A stretch of 64,000 nucleotides of DNA from Erigeron canadensis (taxonomy: Eukaryota > Streptophyta > Magnoliopsida > Asterales > Asteraceae), in contig NC_057761.1 in NCBI RefSeq assembly GCF_010389155.1, positions 1,614,501-1,678,500 on the forward strand, given 5' to 3'. Under the pieces are notes generated by a model that worked only from the letters and a program-made list of their open reading frames with translations, was not told the origin of the DNA and ran no database searches. Positions 11,646 to 22,782 of this stretch are shown here, piece by piece. The translations under genes and the position numbers were made by a program. The stretch's first letter is position 1. The number at the start of each line of letters is the position of its first letter.

Positions 11646-12040
11646 GAGAGAGGGATTTCACCCGAGTTGGATGCATAACCCAAGTTGGATGCATAACAGC
11701 ACCACCTTCACTTTTCCCTATATATTGGTATAGAGAAAAATTAAATACAGTAAGTTACTAATTTGGTGTGATGATCTCTTACCGACAAAAATGCACTAAA
11801 TGTGAAACAAAATTTTATAAGATTAAAAATAAAATATTAGAACGGATGATCGCTTATCGTTGCAAGATGTCTAACAACGGAGGATGCCATCAAACAAACT
11901 TTTATTAGATTAAAAGTAAAATATTAGAACTAACTTAAATTGTTTTGACAGATAATAACTTAAAAATTCGAAAACACCAAATTTTTCATGATGCTCTGAA
12001 GCTTAGCATTCAATTTTATTACTGATCAAAAGTATAAAAA
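11646..12040. other. junction and flank between A2 and B1, no gene
   Basis: Begins at the break in A2 exon 4. Two direct copies of GAGTTGGATGCATAAC / AAGTTGGATGCATAAC lie at about 11661-11694. From about 11770 onward the DNA aligns with the B2 3' flank near 49975-50200 (GATGTCTAACAACGGAGGAT in both), so the deletion joined A2 to the B1 flank. Confidence 0.55.
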
Positions 12041-12343
12041 ACAACAAAATATAAACATAACAGATAAAAACATAAAGCATAAAGCATAAAACATAAAGTT
12101 TATATTTCAGCGCAATTTTTTTTCTCATTGGATGATTGAGGTTTGGATTGCTTCAGCAACTTCGGGCTTCAAAATCGCTGAAAGAAGGTTGAATATACAA
12201 CAAAAAATGAGTGAATAAATGAGTGCTATTTTATCATACTTCGCCATATCTTGAAGAAAATCATTAAGTGTGGCACGTTCGTTTGGAGAAGCAAACCCCG
12301 ATATCAAAAGCACAAGATCTTCTTCAACCTGGCTTTATCGTCT
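12041..12343 (-). other. conserved segment 3' of B1 with a short open frame
   Basis: One of three copies of a block found 3' of type-B CRK genes. On the minus strand it keeps an open frame containing LVLLISGFASPNERATLNDF, followed by a hydrophobic stretch. The copy at 7717-8005 keeps the same reading with stops and changes, and the copy at 50331-50494 is partly deleted. I recognise no protein family. It may be a decayed exon of another gene or simply shared flank. Confidence 0.4.
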
Positions 12344-12583
12344 AGCTAATTCATTTTATTTGCTTCCATTTGATAAGCTCGCTTCCTATATATTTATGGG
12401 TGTGGATGGCTAGAGATGGACTAATGTTTTCAGGGACTACAAACATGTGCATGTTATTAAGAGAGAGAAAGAAGAAAGAAAAAAAATGACTTGATTTGAT
12501 TGGCTGGAGATATATTTGTAAAACTTTTGGTTGTAATTAGTTTGTCAACCTAACACTTTTTCTTTCAGGAATTTCATTACCAG

Positions 12584-15500
12584 CTAAGGTTTCCTCGGGT
12601 ATGAACGGTTGCTTGAAACTGTAGCAACCGAAGAATCCAGTAACGTTTGAGTTATGTTGAGTTCCATTGTTTCCTCGTCTATAAATGGTGGAACAGAGGG
12701 GACAGGTAACGCTTCATCATCCTTTGTTAACATTCTTAGTGCCACTGACATGGATGGTCTTAAAGATGGAGCTTCTTGAATGCAAAGAAGTCCTATATGT
12801 ACCACTCTTTTGGCATCCTTTTGGAAATTGTTGTTAGGATATTTATGCATCATTAGGTTCGGGTCAAATATTTTCTCCACTGTCCCTTGCTTGAAATGCT
12901 TCCATGCCTGCTAATCCAAAAATAAATGTTATATTTGACTAGATGTGCGATGTCTATCTTACACTTCGGGTATAGATATGTGTGATTATAATTTACGTCT
13001 TCCTGAAAGTGAACAAAGAATGTTACTGTGCTACGTACTGGTTTTACTTACAGTAGACACTAAGCTGTCCGTATATTCTGTAATTTTGCTGCTATTGTTT
13101 TCCATTCCCGAGACAACCTCAAGCAGTAACACACCAAAGCTATAGACATCGGCTTTTTCTGTTAAATGACCATGGGCTAGGTACTCTGGAGCTATATACC
13201 CACTGGTGAGATTAAAAAAGTTAGAAAAGAATTCGCATTCTATATCTGTGCATGTGTTCGTTTATATCTAAATGATATCCCAAATAAAAACAATCAACTA
13301 TTATTAAAGAATTCGCATTCTATATCTGTGCATGTGTTTTGGCTGAAATTATTTTTAGCAAGATGGTTCATGGGACCAGAAGATTTTCACCCATTTACCC
13401 TTTAGCATTGTTATTATTAAATATTTGATATTAGCACATTATTAAAGATTTTTCTCATTAAGGCGTGCTTTAGATTACATTTTGATAAAAGGTTTACAAA
13501 ATGAGACACTTACAGTGTTCCTGCAATGGCGGTGCTGATGTGACTCTTGTCATCTTGAAAAGACCTGGCCAACCCAAAATCAGCTATTTTGGGACGAAAC
13601 CTCAAGTCTAGCAGGATATTAGAAGCTTTTATATCCCTGTGAATAATTCGACTAATGGTATTTTGATGAAGGTGAATAAGGCCTTCTGCTATACCAATAA
13701 GAATCTCAAATCTCTTTTCCCAGCCTAATTCCATTCCTTTTATTTCATCTGCAGAAGCTCACATTTTTTATGATAACGTCACAAGGCATCAGTTTATGAA
13801 CTTGGAATCATATGAAAATATCTAAAATTACCAAAAATGTAGCGGTCGAGGCTCATGTTTGGTAGAAATTCATATACAAGAATACTTTCAGGTCCTGAAC
13901 AGCTGCATCCCAACAGCCTGACCAGATTTTTGTGTTGAACGCTGCTGATCAAGTTAACTTCATTGTAGAAATCTGCTGCTCTCAATTTATGGTTTAAGAA
14001 GAGCCTCTTCACAGCTATTTCCCGTCCATCGAAAAGAACACCCTGAGAGATTTTATCGATTAATGTAAGTAGTATAAAGGGGTTTACTACAAAAGAATAA
14101 CATCTATGCTACCAAAAGGTTTTGATCTGTTGAGACTTCACATACACAATCTTAGATGTGGCAATATAAACTCATGTAGTTATGAATTAGCTAGTTCTGG
14201 TTAACAATCATATCTAGAGGGTCATATATGGATTAAGTTATAGAATATCTTAGCGGAAAATAGGGAAAGAAAAATGGGCCAAAATGGTCAGAGTCAAATG
14301 GGTAATTCCTGATATAAGATCAAATTTAGTTGAAAAAGTCACGCACAGTGTATTATTAAGGGTTAAGTATCTAGAAGCGTAAGTAACTTTTACATTTTTC
14401 CTATTGTGTGAATGTAACTTTCATTTGATTCATTGTATGTAACTAACCCGTTAAATTTGAACGATTAATGTAAAATTTTTACGTTGACCAATCAAAAACT
14501 TTTACGTGACAACTCATATGGTGCACCACGTATACACTTTTACATTAATCGTTCAATTTAGTGAGTTAGTTACATACAATGAACCAAATGAAAGTTACAT
14601 TCATACAATAGAAAAAATGTAAAAGTTACTTACACCCCTGAAGCATTTCAAACTTCCAAAACTCTAGTTTACTTCTCAAGTCAGTGTCTATCTCTGACCT
14701 TATGTCGTCTAATTTTTCTTTTGGAATTTCATTCTTCTCAATGAAAATTCCATTCCTTCTCTTATTTTCTTTTAAGGATGTTGTATCCTCTTCACCCTTA
14801 GTAGTAACCATCAATAGCGTTGGTTCATCATCTTTGAACACAAGGTTTGCTTTCTCTTCTCTATGGCTTGGTTTTGGACAATTTGCAGCAAAGTGTCCAA
14901 AACCTTGACAATAATAACATTGTATGTCTTTAAGTTGTCTCCTTGGATAGTTTTGATCTCCAGGCTTTTCTTCCATCTATCGAAACTATCTTCACTCTTG
15001 TTATCTCTCGCAAATCTTCCTTGACCTCTTCCTCTTGTCTGATTACCATCTCCTCGTCTATTGTTCCCATAGTTGCGTTCATAATTTCTGCCATTCCCTT
15101 GGCGCGTGAACAACAACTTCCCACTATTATCTTCCCCACTTTCTTTTCTAAACTTAAGCCTTTCTTCATAAGTCTTAAGTTTCCCGCTTTCTTAAAATGA
15201 ACAACTATTTCAATGGTTGCTACTATTGGTATAAACTTATCTGGTACTGCGTTGAGTAATTTCTGCACTTTTGTTTGTTCATCAAATGTCAATCCACATG
15301 TAGCAGCCTTTGTAATAATACTCATCATCTTTCCGGCAAATGAATTTATTGATTCATCTTCTTTAATCACGAGTCTCTCAAATTCTGATTTCAATTGTTG
15401 CGAGTGCGCTTGTTGAACATCTTCTGTCCCAACAAATCTAGCCTTTAATGAATCCCAAATTTCCTTTTCTGTTTTACACCCCGCAACTTGCATTTGCAAA

Positions 15501-18500
15501 TCTTCAGGCAATCCCTAGAATAGATATGTAGATGCAGAACTAGCCTTTTTTATATCGATCTCTTTTGATGTACATGTTCCTTCTACTAAATCCCATATTC
15601 CATTTGCCACAAGTATCTTCATTCTTAATTCCCATAGTGTATAATTTCTATTGTTTAAAGTTGGACATTGATACGATGATAACGGTATGGCAACAACATG
15701 ATTATTGTTTTCGTTTTTATCTCCCGACATATCTTTTTGATTTGGTTCTCTTCTAAAACCAATATAAGTCTAATAGTCGAACTTAAATCTTTCTGTCCAA
15801 CCACAATAATTTTCAACCGAACTCTACACAAATTGCAATAGCAAAATCTAGTTTCTTATATCTATATCCGCTTCTTCTAATAAATATAAAGTTAAGGATG
15901 TAGAAAAGATATAGAACCTGTTTACTTGGGGTCTGTTTGGTAAGTGGTTTTTAGGGACTTTTAAGGGCTTAAAAGCCCTTAGCTTTTAAAAATAAGCTAC
16001 TTTGAAAATTATAGCCCTGTTTGGTAATACAAAAGAAATCAAAATCCTCAGCCCCGAAAAAATCCTAAAAGCCCCAAAAAGCCTTTAAAATAAAAGCTCG
16101 TAGAAAGAGAGTTGAAAAAAAAACTCCAACCCCTAATCCTAACCTCAAGCTCCAGCCTCGAACCCTTAACTACAGCCCAATTCCAATCTTTTGTGCCCAA
16201 ACATAACTTTGGTTAGTTATCGTGGGCTTTACTAAAAGAGATGCCCCTTTTAATTCCAATAGAAAAGCAGCGGCCCCTTTGAAAAAAAAAAAACACGCTC
16301 CTTTTGAGTTTATTTCCAAATAAAACTGATGCTTCTTCTCCTTCTTTCTTCAAGCGACAAATTTAGGGCTGCAATCCAATCCCTCTTCTTTCAATTCTGG
16401 TCTTCAAATCGAATGATTAATCAACGTTTTCTGGTAATCAGGCTTTCCTTTCTTTCTCTTGCGGTGGTGGTTAATCGATTTCTATGACGGTTACTCTTCT
16501 CCTTTGTCTTCTCCGGCAAGCACACGGCGGCGGCGGCGGCTTCTTCTTCTTTGAATAACTGGTCCGTTTCTCTCTTTTCTTTTCTTAATCTGATTCGATC
16601 TTTAATCTGTCAATTGATTCCCTCAATCAATTTGTTCTTAGTCTTCTCTCTCTTTTACTTTCTCAAATTCCATCTTCACTTGATCGGTTTTTTCGTCTAT
16701 TCCTCTGAATCACTCTCGTCTCTGTCTTTCTTCTCAAAAACGATTCCTCTTGAATCGTTGCTGGTCTCTCTCTGGTTCGAACGACCTTGGCTCTGATGCC
16801 ACTTTTGGTCCCTTGAACGAAATAACAATACTAAACTTTTCTTCTTATTTCACAACACTTGGACGCACGACGCGTTCTTCTTATTCTTCACGCTTTTACA
16901 AATGGACTTTACACACATATATAGTTTTCCAATAGACACTATGAACCATCATACCTCTCCACTAATTGGTATGACTTTCTAATAGACACAACTTTTCCTA
17001 AACACACTTCCCTTCACTAACTAACTGTCTAACCGAAAATAACTTCCATTCGGTTATAGACTTTATTCTTGACACTCTAGACCCCTTAACTTACATATCG
17101 ACACTTCCATGGATTGATAAATTTGTATCTCAACAAGGTCAAGTCATCAGACCAAGCCATACCAATTCGCCATAATGACCGGTTAGTCAACCTGCCCGAA
17201 ACACCCATTTTGCCACCTCTGGCAATCTTTTTGTGTGTGTGTGTGTGTGTTTTTTAATTTATTATAATACTACCTTGTACACAATTCCAAATCCACCTTG
17301 TCCGATTTTATTGGACTCGTCCCAATTTCCTGTTGCTATCTCAACGGTGGAGTATTTGAAGTTCAAGGTAGTATCCGTAAGAACTGCAGCTAGGGTCTCC
17401 ACGTCATAAGAATCTGAAACATTTAGCAACCTTTTTTTTAGCTTACGATATTTATAGATTATGTTTATCGTTACTAAAGTTGTAGTAAGTCCAAAAGCAT
17501 GATGTTTATTTGGCATATATACCTTTTCTTTTCTGCTGTATATATCTGCGTTTTCTGATATATATCACAATCATTACTGCAACTGTGAAGACCACCGTAG
17601 AGCTAATTGTTGAAACTACAATAGCAGTTATCTTCCCTGCAAAACTCGTTATTAAAACATTCTCAGGGATTTGAAGAAAGCTTATATGCTGCCGACTCGT
17701 GTGATTTCAACATCTTTAGCATGCAATTGATTGTAAGTGAAGGACTCCGTATATTGGTTTAGTCATACTAGGGAAAGAAAAGATAGCCGAAGTAAATAGT
17801 TTTATAGTTGGATTCAGTATTATGATTGTTACCTCTATTGCTAGAGTTGCTTGTGGCTGGTATCGGGTTAAGAAAATTGGTATCAGAATACCTCATGAAA
17901 CATCCAGTATTCAATGCTCGCCCCTCTGACCACGGCAAACAGTTTGTTATTGATGCAGATGCATTCATCAAACACGCCCTACAAGAGCTCGGACTTAAAG
18001 TTTTCCAACATTCTGCCAGCACATAAACTGGATCATTAGAACCAGCCGTTGTCACCTCTTCCCTAGAAAAGTAGCCACGGTTTCTTAATGCATCCGTCAC
18101 AGCATCCATCACTGCCTTCCGTGTTGAGTTTTGAAACATGGTACTTTTCCTTGTTGTATTCCCACAAACTATAGCGTCACGACGCCCCGTATACTCCTCA
18201 AAAAAACTATAAGTTTGGACTCGCATAAAGCAGCCATCACAGTAAATTCGAGCCCCAGTTTTTGGATAGCAAACAGGAAGAGAAGTCCGCATTTGGGAAT
18301 AGCAAAATTGGCAATCTTGTACAGAGAGGTCACCATAGCATTGGGAAAGACCATAAACCTTGTTGGGGCTTGTTCCTTCTGATTCTGTTGCGCTATGTGA
18401 AGTTTGCATTTGGTTGCTAAGTCTTCCAAATACTCTGACAAAGTTTGAGAGCAAATTTGTTTGATTGTTTTCCCCATCGTCACAAATCATCTTGACGGTT

Positions 18501-18595
18501 TGGGCTCTGGCATCCCCCTCTGATCTAGATGCTAGTAATAATAGAATCACGATCAAAGCAATGAACATAACAACCGTACGTATTGGTCTACCCAT
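12584..18595 (-). CDS. CRK B1: cysteine-rich receptor-like protein kinase, intact, with a transposon-loaded intron 3
   Basis: Exons: 18595-17833, 17636-17523, 17413-17274, 14042-13832, 13748-13514, 13202-13052, 12907-12584. All junctions are GT-AG and the frame is open (1938 nt, 645 aa). The signal peptide starts [14 protein letters not shown]. Two DUF26 domains with C-X8-C-X2-C motifs follow ([13 protein letters not shown] and [13 protein letters not shown]), then a membrane span in exon 2 and a kinase with [31 protein letters not shown] and GYIAPEY. Intron 3 is 3231 bp against 514 bp in its near-duplicate B2, because of the MITE and truncated copia element at 14379-17135. A 79-bp tandem duplication (about 13229 and 13308) lies in the intron between exons 5 and 6. 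The frame is intact, but correct splicing across the long intron is assumed. Confidence 0.9.
14379..14633. mobile_element. foldback MITE in intron 3 of CRK B1
   Basis: Long terminal inverted repeats: the left arm starts GTAAGTAACTTTTACATTTT at 14379 and the right arm ends with its complement at 14633. Homology runs on through GAATGTAACTTTCATTTG and CATTGTATGTAACTAA into a short centre around 14470-14540. There is no coding capacity. It abuts the truncated copia gag on its high-coordinate side. Confidence 0.85.
14641..15730 (-). pseudogene. Ty1/copia gag fragment in CRK B1 intron 3
   Basis: Minus-strand gag with the plant copia N-terminal pattern (MSGDKN at 15730, then [10 protein letters not shown] and WDLVEG), followed after a stop and frame change by [20 protein letters not shown], the [15 protein letters not shown] region and a CCHC zinc knuckle [14 protein letters not shown] near 14936-14895. 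Frame changes separate at least three pieces (15730-15515, 15511-14930, 14976-14626 with overlap). No protease, integrase or reverse transcriptase follows: the element stops at the MITE. It is transcribed antisense to its own LTR only if driven by the host; relative to B1 it lies in the sense direction. Confidence 0.85.
15731..16788. other. copia leader region with unrelated inserts
   Basis: About 1 kb lies between the primer-binding site and the gag start, longer than usual for a copia leader. At 15928-16080 it contains a self-complementary stretch (TTAAGGGCTTAAAAGCCCTTA) next to GTCTGTTTGGTAAGTGG, typical of a small DNA-transposon end. At 16330-16800 there is pyrimidine-rich DNA with a GGC repeat (about 16527-16541) that looks like a captured or native 5' leader. 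No protein is recognised. Confidence 0.4.
16806..17135 (-). mobile_element. 5' LTR of a truncated copia element
   Basis: On the minus strand it begins TGTTGAGATACAAATTT (17135 downward) and ends in CA at about 16806. It is followed at 16801-16789 by TGGCATCAGAGCC, close to the initiator-Met tRNA primer-binding site common in plant copia elements. A TATA-like ACTATATATGTGTG lies inside it. No second LTR is found near 14350, so the element is 3'-truncated. Confidence 0.75.
17232..17250. repeat. (GT)n microsatellite
   Basis: About nine GT units in intron 3 of CRK B1, about 25 bp from the exon 3 splice donor at 17273. Confidence 0.9.
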
Positions 18596-19045
18596 CTTCT
18601 ATTGCAGAAGCTATGTTCAGAACCAGAAGTACATATGATGTTTAATAGTAATAAATAAAACGATATCGAAATAGGTTGATCATACTAAACAAAGAACACA
18701 GAATCAAATACTGATTTCAGAACTATGTGTGGCTTGGGAAAGTACAAGATAAAATGGGTTGGAGGAATACAAGATAAATAGGTTGATGATACTAAACCAG
18801 AATCAAAATAGGTTGATCATACTAAACAAAGAAAACATAAACAAATTATTGATTATAGAACTATGTGTGGCTTGGAGGAATACAAGTTAAAATGGGTTGG
18901 AAATTTTCAAGTCTTATTTTAAGACTTGAAATAGTCCGGTCTAGAATAGCAGGTTTTTAATGAGGTAAGGAATACAAGAGAAAATGTCCGGGTTAGAAAT
19001 TTCAAAGTTAAAAGACTTTGGACTGGATGATTTTCCATGACAAAA
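18596..19045 (-). promoter_or_regulatory. B1 upstream region with a tandem duplication
   Basis: The segment starting ATAGGTTGATCATACTAAAC occurs at 18671 and again at 18808 (137 bp apart), each followed by GAACTATGTGTGGCTTG, with a partial third copy near 18777. The paralogous upstream region of B2 (53926-54243) has the segment once. Homology to B2 ends around 19045 (54243), which marks the duplication edge. The core promoter was not located. Confidence 0.6.
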
Positions 19046-19565
19046 CCTAATTTGGATTTTATATTGCTTTTTATAAACATTGAAGTTGATATATATACTA
19101 GACACATGTCAGCTCGACGTGGTGGTATTATTCTTGATTTATTATATTGAAATTATTGGTCAAAAAGTGTAAATTAGAGATAAAAAAAAATTGTAAATTT
19201 TTGTCAAAATTTGAAATCAAAAATCAATTTAAAAAAATCAAAAGTTATTGATCGATAAATTATTAGACCAACTGTATTTTAACATATAATATTAGTCAAA
19301 TTATATAAGTTCGTGTTATAGTTTATTGACTAATATCCTTCATTTGTTGGCTTTTTAAGCCATCAATCATGTTATAATGGTTACTTAGTACTTACATAAG
19401 CTTTTGTGTAGGTACATGGAGAAAACATGACCATTTGGAGCTAAGTCGATGATTTGATGATTGATATTGGACTTTTAGATGCATACGAATGAAGCGGTTT
19501 GAGTCTTGGCATGTTGGTGAGCTGAACTGTTAGAAAAAGGACCAGTTTTGGAACGAATCTTCAAT
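19046..19565. other. intergenic, no gene seen
   Basis: AT-rich DNA beyond the end of the segmental duplication. No motif or long open frame was recognised. Confidence 0.5.
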
Positions 19566-20716
19566 GCTTGTCAAAAGGACCTGCAACAACAACAACAACA
19601 GGACCCAATCCCTTCACGGTGTATGGGGGAGGTAAGCTATAGACAATCTTACCTCTACACAAAGGTAGAGAGACTGCTTCCATAGGGACCTCCGGCCACA
19701 AGGGAGTGCAAGACGGAAAATGAGAAATGTTTAGAAAATCAATCCTGTCCCAGAGAATCTGAAAAGAAGAAATACCTGTCTGCTGGGTCCGGCTACTATG
19801 CGGGTTGAACTTTTATCCATCATGCGTCCTACCGATATCTTAGAAACATGTATGACAATACAAATACAAATACGAAAGCAACCATACTGGACATATTAAA
19901 CAACATAAAAGTAGCAAACTAATACGTAACTCGAACAAGTAGTGACATACATATAAATAAGAAATGACAAAACCTGAAAGGATCCCGATTGAGCCAAGGC
20001 AGTAACTACTTCTAAACAACCTATGGAAAAAAAAGGACCTTAGGCCGCCTGGCTATCCTAATCTTAATCCTCTCACCTGCTCTTCCAAACCAATAAACTA
20101 GTCCTAAACCCCTAGTCCTCTAGATAAACTCTCATTGGTCATGTCTTCTGACAGCCATCTTGGGGGAAACAAACACAAGAGTAACCTCCCCCCTCGGTTT
20201 AGGCCTCTTGAGACTCAAGGCCAAAAACCCCTACAAAAGGTCACAGAGAACCAAAGTCTAAAAAAAAGTCTACTTAATCTAAAACCCATATGCCTTACCC
20301 TCGCATTCCACATCCTCTACCTGGAAGCTCCTCTACCGCATTCGGAATTCCGTACTTCCACCTCCATCTACCTACCACTCTTCCTGTCACGTCCAAGTCC
20401 TCTGTAGCATAGCTAAGCCACTTCTCTAGGTCAAACCCTCACAAACCTCCTTTGGCAAGGCAATATGGGAAAAGAAGACTGTCTAGGTCGCCCAAAAGTC
20501 CTAGCCTAACCTACTATTCTACTCTAATCCTAGTTCTCCATGCCGTCCTATCCGACATCATGTCTTCCGACAGGCCGAGTTCTATTAGATCCTTCGCTAA
20601 TCTATCCTCTCACCTCATCTTTGGTCGTCCCCTTCTTCGTCTGCCGTCCACGTGAATAAACTCCGCTCTCCTTAGTGGTGCAGTTTCATCCCTTCTCCGC
20701 TTGTCAAAAGGACCTG
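19566..20716 (-). mobile_element. 5'-truncated RTE-clade LINE with 18-bp target duplication
   Basis: The body is 19584-20698, flanked by perfect 18-bp direct repeats GCTTGTCAAAAGGACCTG (19566-19583 and 20699-20716). The low-coordinate end is a (CAA)n run, i.e. a (TTG)n tail on the minus strand, as RTE elements have. From the other end, the minus strand reads APLRRAEFIHVDGRRRRGRP followed by a degenerate KMR-stop-EDRLAKDL and LSEDMMSDRTAWR. This is the conserved C-terminal end of RTE reverse transcriptases, with a stop where Trp is usual. The rest is 3' untranslated sequence. Confidence 0.85.
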
Positions 20717-21216
20717 ATTTGTAACTAATCAGTTGATGCTTGTTAGTGACTATTATGGCTGCTATTTTTGACTTCTTTAACCGTGTTATGGGATTGGTTT
20801 CTTAGATGGTGTTTGAAAATGCGTTTTGAAAATAGATTATTATATTTGTATAATCAGAATCAGATAATTTGCTGTAATAAAATGTGATGTAAAATTATAG
20901 TGTTTGGAATTGATTATGATGTTTAATATAGCCATAATCAGATAATTAACTTTTTAAATATTTGGTAAATTATATAATTTGATGACGAAACCAGTCAAAT
21001 GAACAAAAAGGACATTCGTTTATATTATTGAAATATAATAAAGATAATTATACATCAAAACACATATTATAATCTTAATCTTAATATATATTATAAGACA
21101 ATTGAACAAATGACTTATTAATCAATCAAATCGCTCAATTTTATTAAATTGACTCTCGCTTATGATTAGCTATAAATTAAAAACTCTAATAATCATTATC
21201 CTAATATATCACTTTA
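20717..21216. other. intergenic, no gene seen
   Basis: AT-rich. GATGGTGTTTGAAAATGCG near 20808 resembles ends of hAT-like MITEs but has no confirmed partner. Confidence 0.4.
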
Positions 21217-21245
21217 CTAGTATTTAATAACCGTACGATGTACGG
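21217..21245 (-). mobile_element. Helitron-like 3' terminus, minus orientation
   Basis: On the minus strand a perfect 6-bp stem hairpin CCGTACATCGTACGG (21245-21231) is followed by TTATTAAATA and CTAG, then T. This is the hairpin plus CTRR end, with a T host base, expected of Helitrons. The 5' TC end, at some higher coordinate, was not identified. Confidence 0.45.
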
Positions 21246-22745
21246 ATTTATTTTATTTTTATTAAATTTTATATTTTGTTATATAAATAAAAATATATAA
21301 TAAAATTGGTGTTTAAATTAAAAATATTAAACATATTTTGTAATGATTATTGTTTAGTTACAGAAAGTATAAATCTTTTAGGTAAACTAATACGGAGTAC
21401 CTAACAACAATAACACTGATATAAGATACACATCGAAAGTAATACAAACAAACTTAATCAATAATAGGAAAAAATCTTGTGGTCATATACAGTTAATTAA
21501 TTAAACAATGAATATGTTTAGAAATCAAGAAAAAAAACGTATATACGTACCTTTAACTCTTCAAGCTCTATCAACAAACCAATTTATTGTATATAGTTTG
21601 GACTTTGGAGTTTTGAGCTGAGTACGTACATAACTACATATAGTTCACTGTTTCTTGTTAATTGTGAATTGCAGGATTTGCAAATCAAAGCTTTTAGCAT
21701 TTTAGGTTGGAGTTTTTCAATATTAAACTTTTATGGTAATAAAAAAAATAACCCAAATATAGATGTAAATTTCATGAATGATCTGGGAAAGTGGGAAGGG
21801 ATCATCTTATGATGATAGTCATGCTCGATAATCCTATCCTGAATATATAGGAACTCTAATAATTTTATAATCTTATACGGTATGAGTAGGATAATATTTA
21901 GTTATGTAGTAGGATAATATTTAGGTAGCTAATTATAATAAATAATTTATATCACGTATATGTAGGATAGTATTTAGGTAGATAATCATTATAATTTTAT
22001 AATAATATCTATTAAATTTATAGTTTTATTAATTTAAGCCAAACATGACACGTGTCGTTAAAACCTGATGCCTATCGTTTTAAGAAATATGCAATCCTGT
22101 TTTAATTTATTGGTAGATTAGTATTTATGTTAATTTGTAGAAAAAATCTCATTAATTTACACTTATTTTTTTCTATCAATAATTTACACTTTTTAACCCT
22201 TAAAACTTAATTTATATTTACTTTTAGCATCAACTTGAGGAGATTTTTTTAAAAAGTTATAAAAGGTATTTATGTTTATTTTTTTAAAGTTTCGATTGTC
22301 ACTCAAAGAATCCTAATTGTTATCAAAGAGTATGAAAACAATCCTAATTGTTATCTAATTATCATAGGACATGTGATTGAAATTAAACCTATTCGTGTGA
22401 CAAGTCCGCATCATGATCAAATACATATACTTGAATGTCAAGTACAGGATCACAAGTATGTTTATATTTTAATTCCTAATTATCTTTAATAATAATATCA
22501 AATTATAAGTACAACATATTCAAAAATTCTATAATAGAGAAATTATTGTAGCATGTGCCTTGTGGAATGACTACGATAAACAATTTCATCAATATGTATC
22601 AGCTAATAATGACAGTGACGAACATGTGATTATTGAACTAGAACTTGCAAAGTACTCCGTATAAAACTTAGAACTGTATACGCTCAAAATTATAAGCTTT
22701 TATGAATTAAATATATGAACATCTAATATTGATAATATCGTAAAC

Positions 22746-22781
22746 CCCGTATCCAGTGTTGGACACGGGTCTAAAATCTAG
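22746..22781 (+). mobile_element. Helitron-like 3' terminus, plus orientation
   Basis: A hairpin with stem CCCGT...ACGGG (22746-22769, imperfect) is followed by TCTAAAAT and CTAG (22778-22781), then T. It has the same architecture as the end at 21217 but faces the other way. The 5' end is not defined. Confidence 0.4.
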
Positions 22782-22782
22782 T

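Noticed and set aside
20135..20655. Plus-strand frames of 67-90 codons inside the RTE element
   Set aside because: Opposite strand to the recognisable RTE reverse-transcriptase end; no independent support.
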